From Saprospiraceae bacterium (GTDB lineage Bacteria > Bacteroidota > Bacteroidia > Chitinophagales > Saprospiraceae), in the NCBI GenBank assembly GCA_022842725.1, contig JALHOZ010000011.1:1-64000 (forward strand): a stretch of 64,000 nt of DNA, given 5' to 3'. Below are positions 29,151-38,673 of the stretch, piece by piece (position 1 is the stretch's first letter; each line of letters opens with the position of its first letter). The position numbers and the translations under genes are program-made. Under the pieces are notes generated by a model that had not been told where the DNA came from, made no database searches, and saw only the letters and a list, made by a program, of their open reading frames with translations.

Positions 29151-29543
29151 ATGATCAAAAGACCTTATATCATAGCTGCCCTCCTGATAGCGGCAGGTAT
29201 TTTTGTTTTTATCAACTCATCAAAAGATGTTTCCAGTTATGCTAATTTTAATGAAGCTTATGGCAACAGGGTCAAAGTAGTTGGGACTTTATCCAAAGAC
29301 AAACCTATGGAATACGATCCGGAAAATAAACCGAACGAATTTTCATTTGTCATGAAAGACGATAAAAATGTGGAAAAAAAAGTTGTGCTACAACAACCCA
29401 AACCTCAGGATTTTGAGATGTCCGAACAAATTGTGGTCACCGGAACGCTAAAAGAGGACGTTTTTTATGCAGACGAAATTCTGATGAAATGCCCTTCGAA
29501 ATATAAAGATGAAGAAATCGCTGTAAAATCCAATTCTATTTAA
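29151..29543 (+). CDS. ccmE: cytochrome c maturation heme chaperone CcmE, CXXXY type
   Basis: A 130-residue membrane-anchored periplasmic heme chaperone. One N-terminal helix (6-22) is followed by the OB-fold domain (about 30-112) with RVKVVGTLSKD and VVTGTLKEDVFYADEILMKC. In classical CcmE the heme is held covalently by the His of an HxxxY motif; here the equivalent site is Cys114-Pro-Ser-Lys-Tyr118 (CPSKY), the CXXXY variant known from archaea and some delta-proteobacteria. It is the first gene of an operon, 2 bp before ccmF. The ccmA, ccmB and ccmC genes are not in this window. Confidence 0.93.
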   Translation: MIKRPYIIAALLIAAGIFVFINSSKDVSSYANFNEAYGNRVKVVGTLSKDKPMEYDPENKPNEFSFVMKDDKNVEKKVVLQQPKPQDFEMSEQIVVTGTLKEDVFYADEILMKCPSKYKDEEIAVKSNSI

Positions 29544-29545
29544 AT

Positions 29546-32371
29546 ATGCAGGAAATACAATACCTTGGCGAACACCTTTGGGTGGGTCAAATCGGGCATT
29601 TTGCCATAATATTAGCCTTTGTTTCTGCGCTGCTGGCTACTTTTTCCTTTTCTAAAGATACATTTTCATCTTCCGGACATCCATCCTGGAAAAATTTAGG
29701 CAGATATTCTTTTTACACGCACGGAGTTTCTGTTTTTGTACTGATTGGACTGATTTTTTACGCCATGTATCATCAGATGTATGAATATAAATATGTCTTT
29801 GATCACGTTTCTCCTGACCTGCCGATGAAGTACATTTTGTCCGCCTTTTGGGAAGGACAGGAAGGCAGTTTTATGTTGTGGATGTTTTGGCATATTGTGT
29901 TGGGCGTTATCCTGATTCGTTCGAATTATAAAATGGAAAGTCCCGTCATGCTTATTGTTGCGATATGCCAGGTACTTTTGGTCACCATGATACTTGGATG
30001 GCAAATTCCCTGGGGAGATTCAGTTTTTAAAATCGGTTCAAACCCGACTTTAATGCTGAGACAAACTATGGAAGCTCCAATTTTTAATAATGCCGATTAT
30101 CTGAGCCTGATCAAAGGCAATGGCCTGAATCCTTTATTGCAAAATTATTGGATGACAATCCACCCTCCCACCCTGTTTCTTGGTTTTGCTATGACGATTT
30201 TTCCCTTTGGTTTTGCGTTTGCCGGATTGATAAAAAACGATCATCAATCCTGGTTGGCAGATGCCTACAAATGGTCGGTTTTTGGCGCAGCTATCCTGGG
30301 CATAGGCATTCTGATGGGAAGTTTCTGGGCTTTTGAAGCGCTTTCTTTTGGCGGTTATTGGAACTGGGACCCTGTCGAAAATGCTTCGCTGGTGCCATGG
30401 ATTACCCTGGTGGCAGGTCTTCATACCCATCTCATCGCAAAGCATACAGGTCATGGACTGAGGTCAACGTATTTTTACTATCTTATATCCTTTGTGCTGA
30501 TTTTATATTCCACTTTTCTGACGCGTAGTGGTGTTCTGGGTGATTCGTCTGTTCACTCTTTTACGCAAATGGGACTCGAATGGCAATTGGTAATCCTTGT
30601 GTCTTTCTTTTTCCTTACAGGAATAGGTCTTTGGTTATTCCGATACAAAAATATTCCACAACCCGAAAAAGATGAAAATCTGTATTCTCGGGAATTCTGG
30701 ATGTTTATCGGTTCTCTTGTGCTTTTGTTTTCAGGTATCCTGATCACCGTTTCCACATCCCTACCGGTGTACAATACTATCATGCAGTATTTTAATCCGA
30801 CGTTTGAAGGAAGAGTGATCAATGATCCGGTTGCACATTACAACAAATCTCAACTATGGATAGGTATATTCGTCTCCATACTCGCTTCAGCATCGATTTT
30901 TTTGCGTTACAAAGCTATCAATTGGGAATTCAACAGAAAAAAAGTTGTCAAAAAAATGTTGATTTTTAGTGCTGTGTCTGTACTTTCGACGTTTTTATTT
31001 GCCTATTTCATTCCTTTGTATTCATGGCAATTTTATATTTTTACATTTGCAGGATTTCTGGCAACTTTTACCAATATCGATTTTATCATTGACATTTTCA
31101 GGCAAAAAATGAAACTTGCCGCTTCAGGCATCGCCCACCTTGGGTTTGGATTGATGTTGATTGGACTGATTACCAGTGGCTTACATGCTCATTATGTATC
31201 TACCAATCCTTTTGTCTTCCGAGGAATGTTTGAAGACGCTGATCTTGAAAAATATGTTCAGTTGATCAAAGGAAAACCATTGATGACAAAAGGTTATATT
31301 CTTACCTATGAAAGCGATACATTGATTGAAAGAGAAAGAAAATACAAAATACGGTTCCAAAAAGTTGACAAAGATCTGAATGTCACAGAAAATTTCACTT
31401 TGGAACCCAATGCAATGTATTCCAATGATATGATGAAAGTGGCTGCTTTTAATCCGGATACCAGACACTACCTGCACAAAGACATATTCTGTTGTGTGGT
31501 AGCATTACCATTGGCTATGCAGGATGCCGTAGAGGCAAAAAAACAGGAAGATTCGCTCAGGTTTGAAACCTATAAGGTTCAATTGGGTGACAGCATCAAA
31601 ATAGAAAATGACATCATGATTCCAAAATCCATTTCATTCCGACCAAAACATCAGGAATATCAAAAACACGAACACGATACCGGTCTGAGCGTACTGTTTG
31701 ATTGGGTAAGTGCCTCAAAAGATTCAACATATTCCGGAGAAACATCTGTCGGGCTGGACGGAGCCTTATTGTATAAGTATCCCGAATCCATCGAAGATGC
31801 CGGATTGCGTGTAAGACTTGAAGATGATATTATGACAACCTTATTTACTGGTGAAGAAAAGTTGACGTATGAAGATGTCACCTTAAAAATAGGAAATTCA
31901 TTAATGGTCGACGAATACAAAATTTCTCTTACCGGCTTTGACAAAAATGTTACCCACCGACATTACACACCAAAAGAAGGTGATATAGCTATTTCTGCTC
32001 AATTAGAAATCGTCAATACCAAAACAAATAATGCGGTTACGGCCAATCCGATATACATCATTCAGGATAATATGCCCATGAGTCTCAAAGAATATGTCGG
32101 TGAGGAAGGATTACATCTTCGTTTCAGCAATATCGATCCTCAGAAAGAAGAATTTACCTTTAAGATTGCCAGAGATAAACGACCTGATTCTTTTAGTTTT
32201 AGCATGGCTGTAGCCAAAAATGTGCCCAGAAGCGATTATGTCATTCTCGAAGCCAAAGTTTTTCCGGCTATCAATCTTTTCTGGGGCGGTACCATATTGA
32301 TGATGATTGGTCTTCTTATTGGTTGGTATTATAAAAAATTCAGGAAAAACCCGACACCGGCTATATCCTGA
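29546..32371 (+). CDS. ccmF: cytochrome c heme lyase subunit CcmF
   Basis: A 941-residue polytopic membrane protein that ligates heme to apocytochrome c. It carries WEGQEGSFMLWMFWH (about 101-115), the heme-handling tryptophan-rich WWD region SFGGYWNWDPVENASLVPWI (about 271-290), MTIHPPTLFLGF and HTHLI, the periplasmic His residues expected of CcmF. About 13-14 helices fill residues 15-560. The last ~370 residues are a periplasmic region with one closing helix (about 908-928), longer than in E. coli CcmF (about 650 residues total). It follows ccmE by 2 bp and abuts the DUF2520 gene. Confidence 0.95.
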   Translation: MQEIQYLGEHLWVGQIGHFAIILAFVSALLATFSFSKDTFSSSGHPSWKNLGRYSFYTHGVSVFVLIGLIFYAMYHQMYEYKYVFDHVSPDLPMKYILSAFWEGQEGSFMLWMFWHIVLGVILIRSNYKMESPVMLIVAICQVLLVTMILGWQIPWGDSVFKIGSNPTLMLRQTMEAPIFNNADYLSLIKGNGLNPLLQNYWMTIHPPTLFLGFAMTIFPFGFAFAGLIKNDHQSWLADAYKWSVFGAAILGIGILMGSFWAFEALSFGGYWNWDPVENASLVPWITLVAGLHTHLIAKHTGHGLRSTYFYYLISFVLILYSTFLTRSGVLGDSSVHSFTQMGLEWQLVILVSFFFLTGIGLWLFRYKNIPQPEKDENLYSREFWMFIGSLVLLFSGILITVSTSLPVYNTIMQYFNPTFEGRVINDPVAHYNKSQLWIGIFVSILASASIFLRYKAINWEFNRKKVVKKMLIFSAVSVLSTFLFAYFIPLYSWQFYIFTFAGFLATFTNIDFIIDIFRQKMKLAASGIAHLGFGLMLIGLITSGLHAHYVSTNPFVFRGMFEDADLEKYVQLIKGKPLMTKGYILTYESDTLIERERKYKIRFQKVDKDLNVTENFTLEPNAMYSNDMMKVAAFNPDTRHYLHKDIFCCVVALPLAMQDAVEAKKQEDSLRFETYKVQLGDSIKIENDIMIPKSISFRPKHQEYQKHEHDTGLSVLFDWVSASKDSTYSGETSVGLDGALLYKYPESIEDAGLRVRLEDDIMTTLFTGEEKLTYEDVTLKIGNSLMVDEYKISLTGFDKNVTHRHYTPKEGDIAISAQLEIVNTKTNNAVTANPIYIIQDNMPMSLKEYVGEEGLHLRFSNIDPQKEEFTFKIARDKRPDSFSFSMAVAKNVPRSDYVILEAKVFPAINLFWGGTILMMIGLLIGWYYKKFRKNPTPAIS

Positions 32372-32377
32372 TTGCAG

Positions 32378-33172
32378 ATGGAGGCTCCAATAACTATCAG
32401 CGTGATCGGATCAGGAAATGTGGCAACACATTTGGTAAAGGCCTGGGCAGCTAACGGAGTCATCATCCGGCATATCATCAGTAAACACAAAATCAATGCT
32501 GACCTGCTGGGAGAAATATCCTTTGCTCAAAAAACCGGCGATTCATTATTTGATCTTGATGATCTGTCTGATTTTTATCTGATAGCCGTTCAGGATGACC
32601 ACATTGAAGATATTATTGATTCATTTCCTTTTTGCCTTACCGGCAATCAGATAGTTCTGCATTCCTCAGGAACTTTTAACGAAATAAAGTTAGCTAAAAT
32701 CGCCAAAAATTACGGATGTTTATATCCATTACAAACTTTTTCAAAAACAAAAGAAGTAGATTTAAAAAATACACCCTTTTTTATATCTTCAAATGAAAAA
32801 GAAAGTCTTGAAAGTATAGAAAAACTGGCCGGCATTTTATCTGATACCGTCATTCAAAAAAATCACAGCGACCGACAAAAATTACACGTTGCTGCAGTTT
32901 TTGCCAATAATTTTACAAATCACCTCTTTACCATCAGCAAAGATTTTTGTCAAAAAAATCATTTGGAATTTGAACTTTTGTGGCCGTTAATCGAAGAGGG
33001 AACAAAAAAAGCCAGAACAAAAGGACCCGAATATTCCCAAACAGGGCCGGCAGTCAGAGATGATAAAAAAACCATAGAGCATCACGAAAAATTGTTGGAA
33101 AACGAACCGGACTGGTTGTCCTTATACCAAATATTTACCGAACTCATTCAAAAAAGACATAAAAGACCATGA
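32378..33172 (+). CDS. Rossmann-like / DUF2520 dehydrogenase-type protein
   Basis: A 264-residue cytoplasmic protein. The N-terminus has the dinucleotide-binding motif ISVIGSGNVATHLVKAW (about 6-22), and the middle carries HSSGTF and the family segment YPLQTFSK (about 123-130). The C-terminal DUF2520 helical half begins near residue 135, with HVAAVFANNFTNHL. The family resembles ketopantoate/pyrroline reductases, but the substrate is unknown. I chose ATG at 32378; a TTG at 32372, directly after the ccmF stop, is in frame and possible. It overlaps the next gene by 4 bp. Confidence 0.85.
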   Translation: MEAPITISVIGSGNVATHLVKAWAANGVIIRHIISKHKINADLLGEISFAQKTGDSLFDLDDLSDFYLIAVQDDHIEDIIDSFPFCLTGNQIVLHSSGTFNEIKLAKIAKNYGCLYPLQTFSKTKEVDLKNTPFFISSNEKESLESIEKLAGILSDTVIQKNHSDRQKLHVAAVFANNFTNHLFTISKDFCQKNHLEFELLWPLIEEGTKKARTKGPEYSQTGPAVRDDKKTIEHHEKLLENEPDWLSLYQIFTELIQKRHKRP

Positions 33173-33453
33173 GGATCCTTCAGGAATTCGAAAAAAAAGG
33201 AATAAAATATACTGTTTTTAGTTGGAACGGCAAAATATCCATAAAATGTGAAAAAGATTTGTTGGAGCAAATCTACAAATTCAGAGATGGTTCCGGCATG
33301 GATTCTGCTACTGATGCCGAAAATTTTGTTGACGAAAACTTCTGTGACCAGATAATAAATATCTTTGAGTTGATGTCGCGTCAACGATATGAAAGATGGA
33401 GTGCCCTACAAGCAGAAACCGGAACTGAAACTGATTTCGAAGAAATCATTTAA
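33169..33453 (+). CDS. conserved hypothetical protein
   Basis: A 94-residue soluble, acidic protein without signal peptide. It begins MRILQEFEKKGIKYTVFSWN, and the middle contains KFRDGSGMDSATDAENFVDE. I do not recognise the family. The ATG overlaps the DUF2520 stop codon (ATGA), so translational coupling in the ccmE-ccmF operon is likely. The overlap and clean frame argue that it is a real gene. Confidence 0.7.
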   Translation: MRILQEFEKKGIKYTVFSWNGKISIKCEKDLLEQIYKFRDGSGMDSATDAENFVDENFCDQIINIFELMSRQRYERWSALQAETGTETDFEEII

Positions 33454-33540
33454 ACTTTCTCTACATAGTTAGGAGTACCTATTCATACAGAATCAAAAAT
33501 AGGAATGAGGCCTGATTAGACTAACAAGCTGACCAGCCCA

Positions 33541-33606
33541 ATACCCGGCACCTAATACCTAAAGCCTAATACCTAATACCCAACACCTAAATACCCAATA
33601 CCTAAA
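33541..33606. repeat. degenerate short tandem repeat (CCTAATACC-type)
   Basis: About seven imperfect copies of a 7-15 nt unit with core CCTAATACC or CCCAATACC, directly before the terminator of the convergent genes. No coding potential. Confidence 0.7.
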
Positions 33607-33640
33607 AAAAAACCCTTTCCCCGCAAGCGGGAAAAGGGTC
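33604..33640. terminator. bidirectional terminator between the ccm operon and the 1464-residue secreted protein
   Basis: A9 run, then CCCTTTCCCCGC (33613-33624) facing GCGGGAAAAGGG (33627-33638) with one mismatch. On the minus strand the hairpin is followed by nine T, fitting the secreted-protein gene, whose stop is 34 bp away. Confidence 0.85.
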
Positions 33641-33671
33641 ACTTTCCAAAAACAGTAAATATCTTTATGGG

Positions 33672-36600
33672 TTATTCAATAACAACCATCATTTTTGTTT
33701 CTCTGTAATTTCCGGTCTGAACAGTGTAATAATACACTCCGGAAGAAGGCAATTCTGACTTGTTAATAGCAATACTTTGTGTACCTGCATCAAAATACTG
33801 GCTGATTTCTTTAATCATTTTACCACCCATATCTCTGACTGAACAAACAACATTTCCTGCCTCAGGCAATTCAAACGAAATGGTAGTTGTCTGACTGAAA
33901 GGATTCGGAATATTTTGATGAACCACAAAAGCCGGCTGTGCGTTTTCTGCTTTCCATGACAATCCAAAAACATTATTTTGACTGTCGTAAGATTCAGCTT
34001 TTAATATGGATGAATTGATTTCAAACATATCAGTCACATTACCATCATGTTTTGCTCTGAAAACCAAAGAAGTCAACAAATCATCTTTTCTGAAAGAGAA
34101 CGCTGAAGCGTCATTCCAACTGAATGTAATGTCACCGTCAGACAAATTTGTAAATCCAAAATTATCATCAGATGTCATTCCGTGGTTGATTTGTACCAAT
34201 TCCAAAGTCGATGCGTCAAAATGTATGGTAAACTGCATACCTGTCAGGTTCATTTCCTGAGTCATGTGAACAGGAATGGTAACCAAATCACCGGTTTTAA
34301 CTTTTTGCTGAGGTGTTGTAAGGTTGATGATACTTCTGCTGCCGGCATTTTTTTGAGTTGAAGCATTTGCAACCACAGATTCATTAACGTCTCCGGTTTT
34401 TACAGCCACAAAATCTACAGCCTTGTCATTAGAGAAATCAAGGATCTCATGCGACTCAACAAAATTTTCAGTATGAGCAAATAACGGATCAATAAATTTG
34501 TACTGGCCATCAATAAATCTCCATGATGTATTGCCATTAAATTTCAATTGTGTACCCAAAATAACCTTTCTTAATTCTACAAGGTCAAGTGAGTTGATAG
34601 TCTTGTCTTTATTGACGTCAGCAGCAATCAGTTTATACGGAGATTGGAAACCTTCAATATCCAGAATATGTCTTTGAATAATCACCAGGTCAAGGGTAGA
34701 AACACCATTTAAGACATCATCATCCTTTTTAGGATTCACTTTGTAATCAAATCCTAAAGGAAGGTTGGCAAAAGCATAAAATCCACTTTCTTCCGTATTG
34801 AATTTTAATTCTGAACCGCCTAAAGATACTTCAACTGCCTCAACAGTTTCAGATGTTGATGTGGCTATTCTTCCTGAGATATTTCCTCCGATAAGGCGAC
34901 CTTCGCATGCTTCAAGGTTGTCCTGAACTTCGATAAATGTTGAACAGAAAGATTGGTTTATCTGACCCGGAGCAACCATGATACCTACATACATTTGTAT
35001 AGGTTGGTCACCGATATCATTACAATCGAATAAAATATCCTGAACCAAGACCGGATTACCGTTTACAATGGTGATAGGCTCAAAAGAGAATAAAAGATTG
35101 TCAATACCACATGCCTGCTGACTTCCTTTGTTAAATTTGTTGACATCAACAGTTGCCATTCCAGTATCGATATTACCATCATTATTGGTGTCCATCGGTG
35201 TAAGGTTGACGGATAGACCATTGTGACAGATAGCAGTCGGAGTTTTACAATTTACGATGGTAAAAAGTTGTTCTCTGCTGGTAAGATTACCACATTTGTC
35301 TTCAAATGAATACACAATTTTGTGTGTACCTACCGGAAAAATCCCGGAAGCGTCTATTGAACCGCCAACACCGGTATACTGCAGTGAAGGCTCAAAAGTA
35401 CCATCATTATTGGCGTCTATTTTCCATGAATGGGCCAAAATCTGAGTACAATTGTCTGTTGCTGTAGCACCTAATTCGATGTGTCCTTCCAAACAGGCAG
35501 CATCATAGGTACATGCAGTGACCTGAGGCACAAGTGCAGCAATAGTTGGCGCAACATTATCATTGACGACTATGGTTTGTGTGTGCGTCCAGGTAACATA
35601 AGAGGTACCTGAAGGAGTTGTGATCGGCTGACACCAATCAATGACTGTCCAATATCTCAATATTTTGAAACAAGCAGGACCTGCACCGTTGTTGAAGCTA
35701 AAAACTTTATCTTCAGAGTCAGCGCCGACCAATGCACATGCACCATCTGCAAAGGTAGGTCTTCCCAGTACATCCGGACTGAATGCAGGATTTTTAGGAT
35801 CTGCACAACCTTCAAGATTCATAAAATCACGTGGCCATGTAATTCCATCTCTTGTAAATGGATCCACAGCTTCGAAAGTTATGGTTTGAGAACATTCAGC
35901 GCTTCTTGCTCCCGCATCTGTTACTCTGAAGTTTCTGGTGATAGAACCAATTCTGCAACCATTTAATGTATTTTGAACACTAATTTGCTGAATGGTCAAC
36001 TGCTCGCAATTATCTTCAGCAACCGGCCATCCGAAAGGAGTTCTCAGATCATTGGTATCAAAAGAAAAATCACAATTTCTCTCCATATTCGGCGGACAAG
36101 TCAATGTAGGACCAATTTTATCCTGAATCCTTACACTTACCATACAATCGTTGAAATTTCCTGCTGCATCAATGGCTCTGTATGAAACCATTTGTTCGTT
36201 TGGAACATCCAGACAACAAAAATCAACCGCATTACTCCATGAACAAGGGTCTGTGATTTCAACTACATATTTCGCTGCGAATACAGGACTATATTCAAAC
36301 CATCTACCTGCATTGTCATGATATTTTGTCACATAAGGTGAAGCAGCATTAACGGGTACACCCGCGCCCCAATTTCTGTACGTTGACGTTGATCCACTCT
36401 GCCATGTATAGATACCATCGCGATTCAGGTCATTCAAACCAATAATCATATCCGTCCAGCTAACCAAAGCATTTGGAACTAAAGCCAAAAATCTTGACCA
36501 CAACCAGGCATCTTTGGCCGGTGAGTCAATCGTAACAACATTTCCACCCATTGCTTTGGCCATTTTAAAGGCAACTTCAGGTGTTGAAATATGTTGTGAT

Positions 36601-38066
36601 AAATAGTAATATCTTTTATCTGATCCTGTTCCGAATTCTCCCATATAATGGAATCCCGGAAATTCAGGAAGATCACAAGTACCACAATTGGTATTGTTCA
36701 TTCTTCTGACAAGCATTTTGACAGGAGAACATTCGTCATAACTACCATCGTCCAATACAGAGGCGGGAACATAAGCTTCGCCTTCCTGATTTAAAGTAAC
36801 AGTTGTGTATTCGTCACAAATAGCAACCGGAGGTGTGAGGTCCCTGACACTGATGGTCATGATGGCTGTACTTGAATTATGACATTTATCTTTAACGATA
36901 TAAGTTATGGTATGGTCACCCACTTCGAGGTTCACCAATCCGCCGTTTGCATTCTGAATAAAGCCACCGGGATATGCAACATCTACTTTAAAGTCGCCTG
37001 TAACAGAACAATTGTCCGTAAATGTAGCCGGAGGAATGACCACAGATGCAGCACAATCATGATTTGTGGTACTGACTGTGATATTTGCCGGAGCAGTGAC
37101 AACAGGTGCTTGTCTATCTGTAATTTCTATCAATTGGGTATGAGGCATGATACTTCTGTTGGCACAAGACCACTCAAGAACCTGCCAGGTTCTGACAATT
37201 TTAACCACACAATCCGGCGTGGGTAATAATACGTCTGTAAATCCTACAGATATATTACAATGTTCATTTCCTTCAGGATACAGAGCTGAACCGTCAATAG
37301 AAGGTACACCTGTTCCACTCAGCAAACCAATTGGCGTTGGGGAAGGATTGCCTGCATAAGGTTTTCCTACCGGAATTTTAGCCCATGGACCTGCACAATC
37401 CAATGATGTATTATTCATAATAGAATAATTCTGTGGCATGTCGATATCTCCAAGGTCATCAATTACAGTGACATCAAAAACAAAAACGACATCAGCAGAA
37501 ACATTTCCTGCTTTGTCTGTAGCACGGTAAGTTCTTGTTATTCTTTTAAGAACATCTGTTGCCAATCCGTTTCCGGGCTGACATAAGTTAATCATGATGC
37601 TTTCATTAACCAATACCGCTTCAGCTCCCGGACAATTATCCGTAACTATCGGTGTAAAGTTTGTCATGGCGACACACGAAAGCCTGTTGATACCTGTAGG
37701 AGGCGTGATCGTCGGAGCTAATTCATCCATGACCGTGATCGTTCCCCAACAGGAATTTGAGCCATTGGTAACTTTGGCATAAAGCGTTTGTCCGACATGA
37801 GAACAATTAACCACAGGACTACCCGGAATCGGCTGTCCGTTTGGTGTTTTCATCACGGTGACCACATGAGTACCTGCACAAGTTGAGTTACTCGCCAGCA
37901 TCATCGAAGCGGTTACGGTCGCCTGACCATTACTTCCGAGAGCAACGTTAACACCTTGTTTGCAGGCACATTCCTGAGCCTGAGCAGAAGATAACAATAA
38001 AATTGAGAAAGAAAGCAAGGCAACCGACCTGCTGATCCATCTGGTAATTAATAAATGAGTTTTCAT
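33672..38066 (-). CDS. large secreted protein with C-type-lectin-like, dockerin-like and cohesin-like segments and T9SS type A end
   Basis: A 1464-residue secreted protein. The ATG at 38066 opens a long signal peptide ending SSAQAQ; an in-frame ATG at 38108 is less suitable. Repeated beta domains with TDNC or EDNC motifs (HYR/Ig-like) fill most of 50-1050. A C-type-lectin-like domain lies at about 467-604, with GGNVVTIDSPAKDAWLW, MIIGLNDLNRDGIYTWQSGS and NWGAGVPVN. Near 1109-1172 there is a dockerin-type pair, VSTLDLVIIQRHIL and ADVNKDKTINSLDLVELRK. Near 1240-1369 a cohesin-like beta domain (VKTGDLVTIPVHM, GMQFTIHFD) follows. The last ~85 residues are a T9SS type A sorting domain (QNIPNPFSQTTTISFELPE). 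Possibly a carbohydrate-binding surface scaffold; ligand unknown. Confidence 0.88.
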   Translation of the reverse strand: MKTHLLITRWISRSVALLSFSILLLSSAQAQECACKQGVNVALGSNGQATVTASMMLASNSTCAGTHVVTVMKTPNGQPIPGSPVVNCSHVGQTLYAKVTNGSNSCWGTITVMDELAPTITPPTGINRLSCVAMTNFTPIVTDNCPGAEAVLVNESIMINLCQPGNGLATDVLKRITRTYRATDKAGNVSADVVFVFDVTVIDDLGDIDMPQNYSIMNNTSLDCAGPWAKIPVGKPYAGNPSPTPIGLLSGTGVPSIDGSALYPEGNEHCNISVGFTDVLLPTPDCVVKIVRTWQVLEWSCANRSIMPHTQLIEITDRQAPVVTAPANITVSTTNHDCAASVVIPPATFTDNCSVTGDFKVDVAYPGGFIQNANGGLVNLEVGDHTITYIVKDKCHNSSTAIMTISVRDLTPPVAICDEYTTVTLNQEGEAYVPASVLDDGSYDECSPVKMLVRRMNNTNCGTCDLPEFPGFHYMGEFGTGSDKRYYYLSQHISTPEVAFKMAKAMGGNVVTIDSPAKDAWLWSRFLALVPNALVSWTDMIIGLNDLNRDGIYTWQSGSTSTYRNWGAGVPVNAASPYVTKYHDNAGRWFEYSPVFAAKYVVEITDPCSWSNAVDFCCLDVPNEQMVSYRAIDAAGNFNDCMVSVRIQDKIGPTLTCPPNMERNCDFSFDTNDLRTPFGWPVAEDNCEQLTIQQISVQNTLNGCRIGSITRNFRVTDAGARSAECSQTITFEAVDPFTRDGITWPRDFMNLEGCADPKNPAFSPDVLGRPTFADGACALVGADSEDKVFSFNNGAGPACFKILRYWTVIDWCQPITTPSGTSYVTWTHTQTIVVNDNVAPTIAALVPQVTACTYDAACLEGHIELGATATDNCTQILAHSWKIDANNDGTFEPSLQYTGVGGSIDASGIFPVGTHKIVYSFEDKCGNLTSREQLFTIVNCKTPTAICHNGLSVNLTPMDTNNDGNIDTGMATVDVNKFNKGSQQACGIDNLLFSFEPITIVNGNPVLVQDILFDCNDIGDQPIQMYVGIMVAPGQINQSFCSTFIEVQDNLEACEGRLIGGNISGRIATSTSETVEAVEVSLGGSELKFNTEESGFYAFANLPLGFDYKVNPKKDDDVLNGVSTLDLVIIQRHILDIEGFQSPYKLIAADVNKDKTINSLDLVELRKVILGTQLKFNGNTSWRFIDGQYKFIDPLFAHTENFVESHEILDFSNDKAVDFVAVKTGDVNESVVANASTQKNAGSRSIINLTTPQQKVKTGDLVTIPVHMTQEMNLTGMQFTIHFDASTLELVQINHGMTSDDNFGFTNLSDGDITFSWNDASAFSFRKDDLLTSLVFRAKHDGNVTDMFEINSSILKAESYDSQNNVFGLSWKAENAQPAFVVHQNIPNPFSQTTTISFELPEAGNVVCSVRDMGGKMIKEISQYFDAGTQSIAINKSELPSSGVYYYTVQTGNYRETKMMVVIE

Positions 38067-38673
38067 TATGAGATCCTTTAAATGTTTACAAACTTCATAA
38101 GCCACCATGAATCAGAAATGATTCAACAGGCAGCGGATAAATAAAACAGAGCACTATAAATTACATTATTATATAATATGTATTTATAAAAAACTCTATC
38201 CTTTTAGGATCTATTTCAGTTGGATTGGTATAATATGGCACAAATGTAAATAATATATAATACATAATACTCTCTTTTTCAATATTTTTTTTATATATTT
38301 TTTTTATAATATGTTATTATATTATAAATAAGTATAATATATATTAAATTGAATACATTTCGATAACATTCAAATTTTTTCCAAACTAATCAAGACATGG
38401 TAATACATTACAATAATCCCCTTTTACAGTATATCTTTCAGAATTTGCTGATAATATAACTTTAACCGGAACATCATGATCAACATCCAAAACGAATGCA
38501 ATCCTTTTTTTTTGGTTAGATATTTAAACAGCAAACACCTCATTTTTCAGAATTTTAAATGAATGATAGACACACCTTGTTTTTGTATAAAATCCAAATG
38601 ATTGTCCTAAATGACTTCCTGTTAGCGGTAAGCCCTGTCCAATTGTCTAAACCTATCAGTATTTTTTCTGAAA
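38067..38673. other. 607-bp intergenic region, extremely AT-rich
   Basis: Holds the -7 box of the secreted-protein gene and a stretch (about 38249-38360) made almost only of A and T, which is likely to be curved or easily melted. No gene, tRNA or strong hairpin was found in the rest. Confidence 0.6.
38241..38248 (-). promoter_or_regulatory. putative -7 box for the 1464-residue secreted protein gene
   Basis: Minus strand reads TACATTTG, a full match to TAnnTTTG, 175 bp before the start codon, implying a long 5' leader. Confidence 0.5.

Noticed and set aside
33541-33606. Possible CRISPR-like array
   Set aside because: Units are 7-15 nt, imperfect and without spacers, so it is not a CRISPR array.
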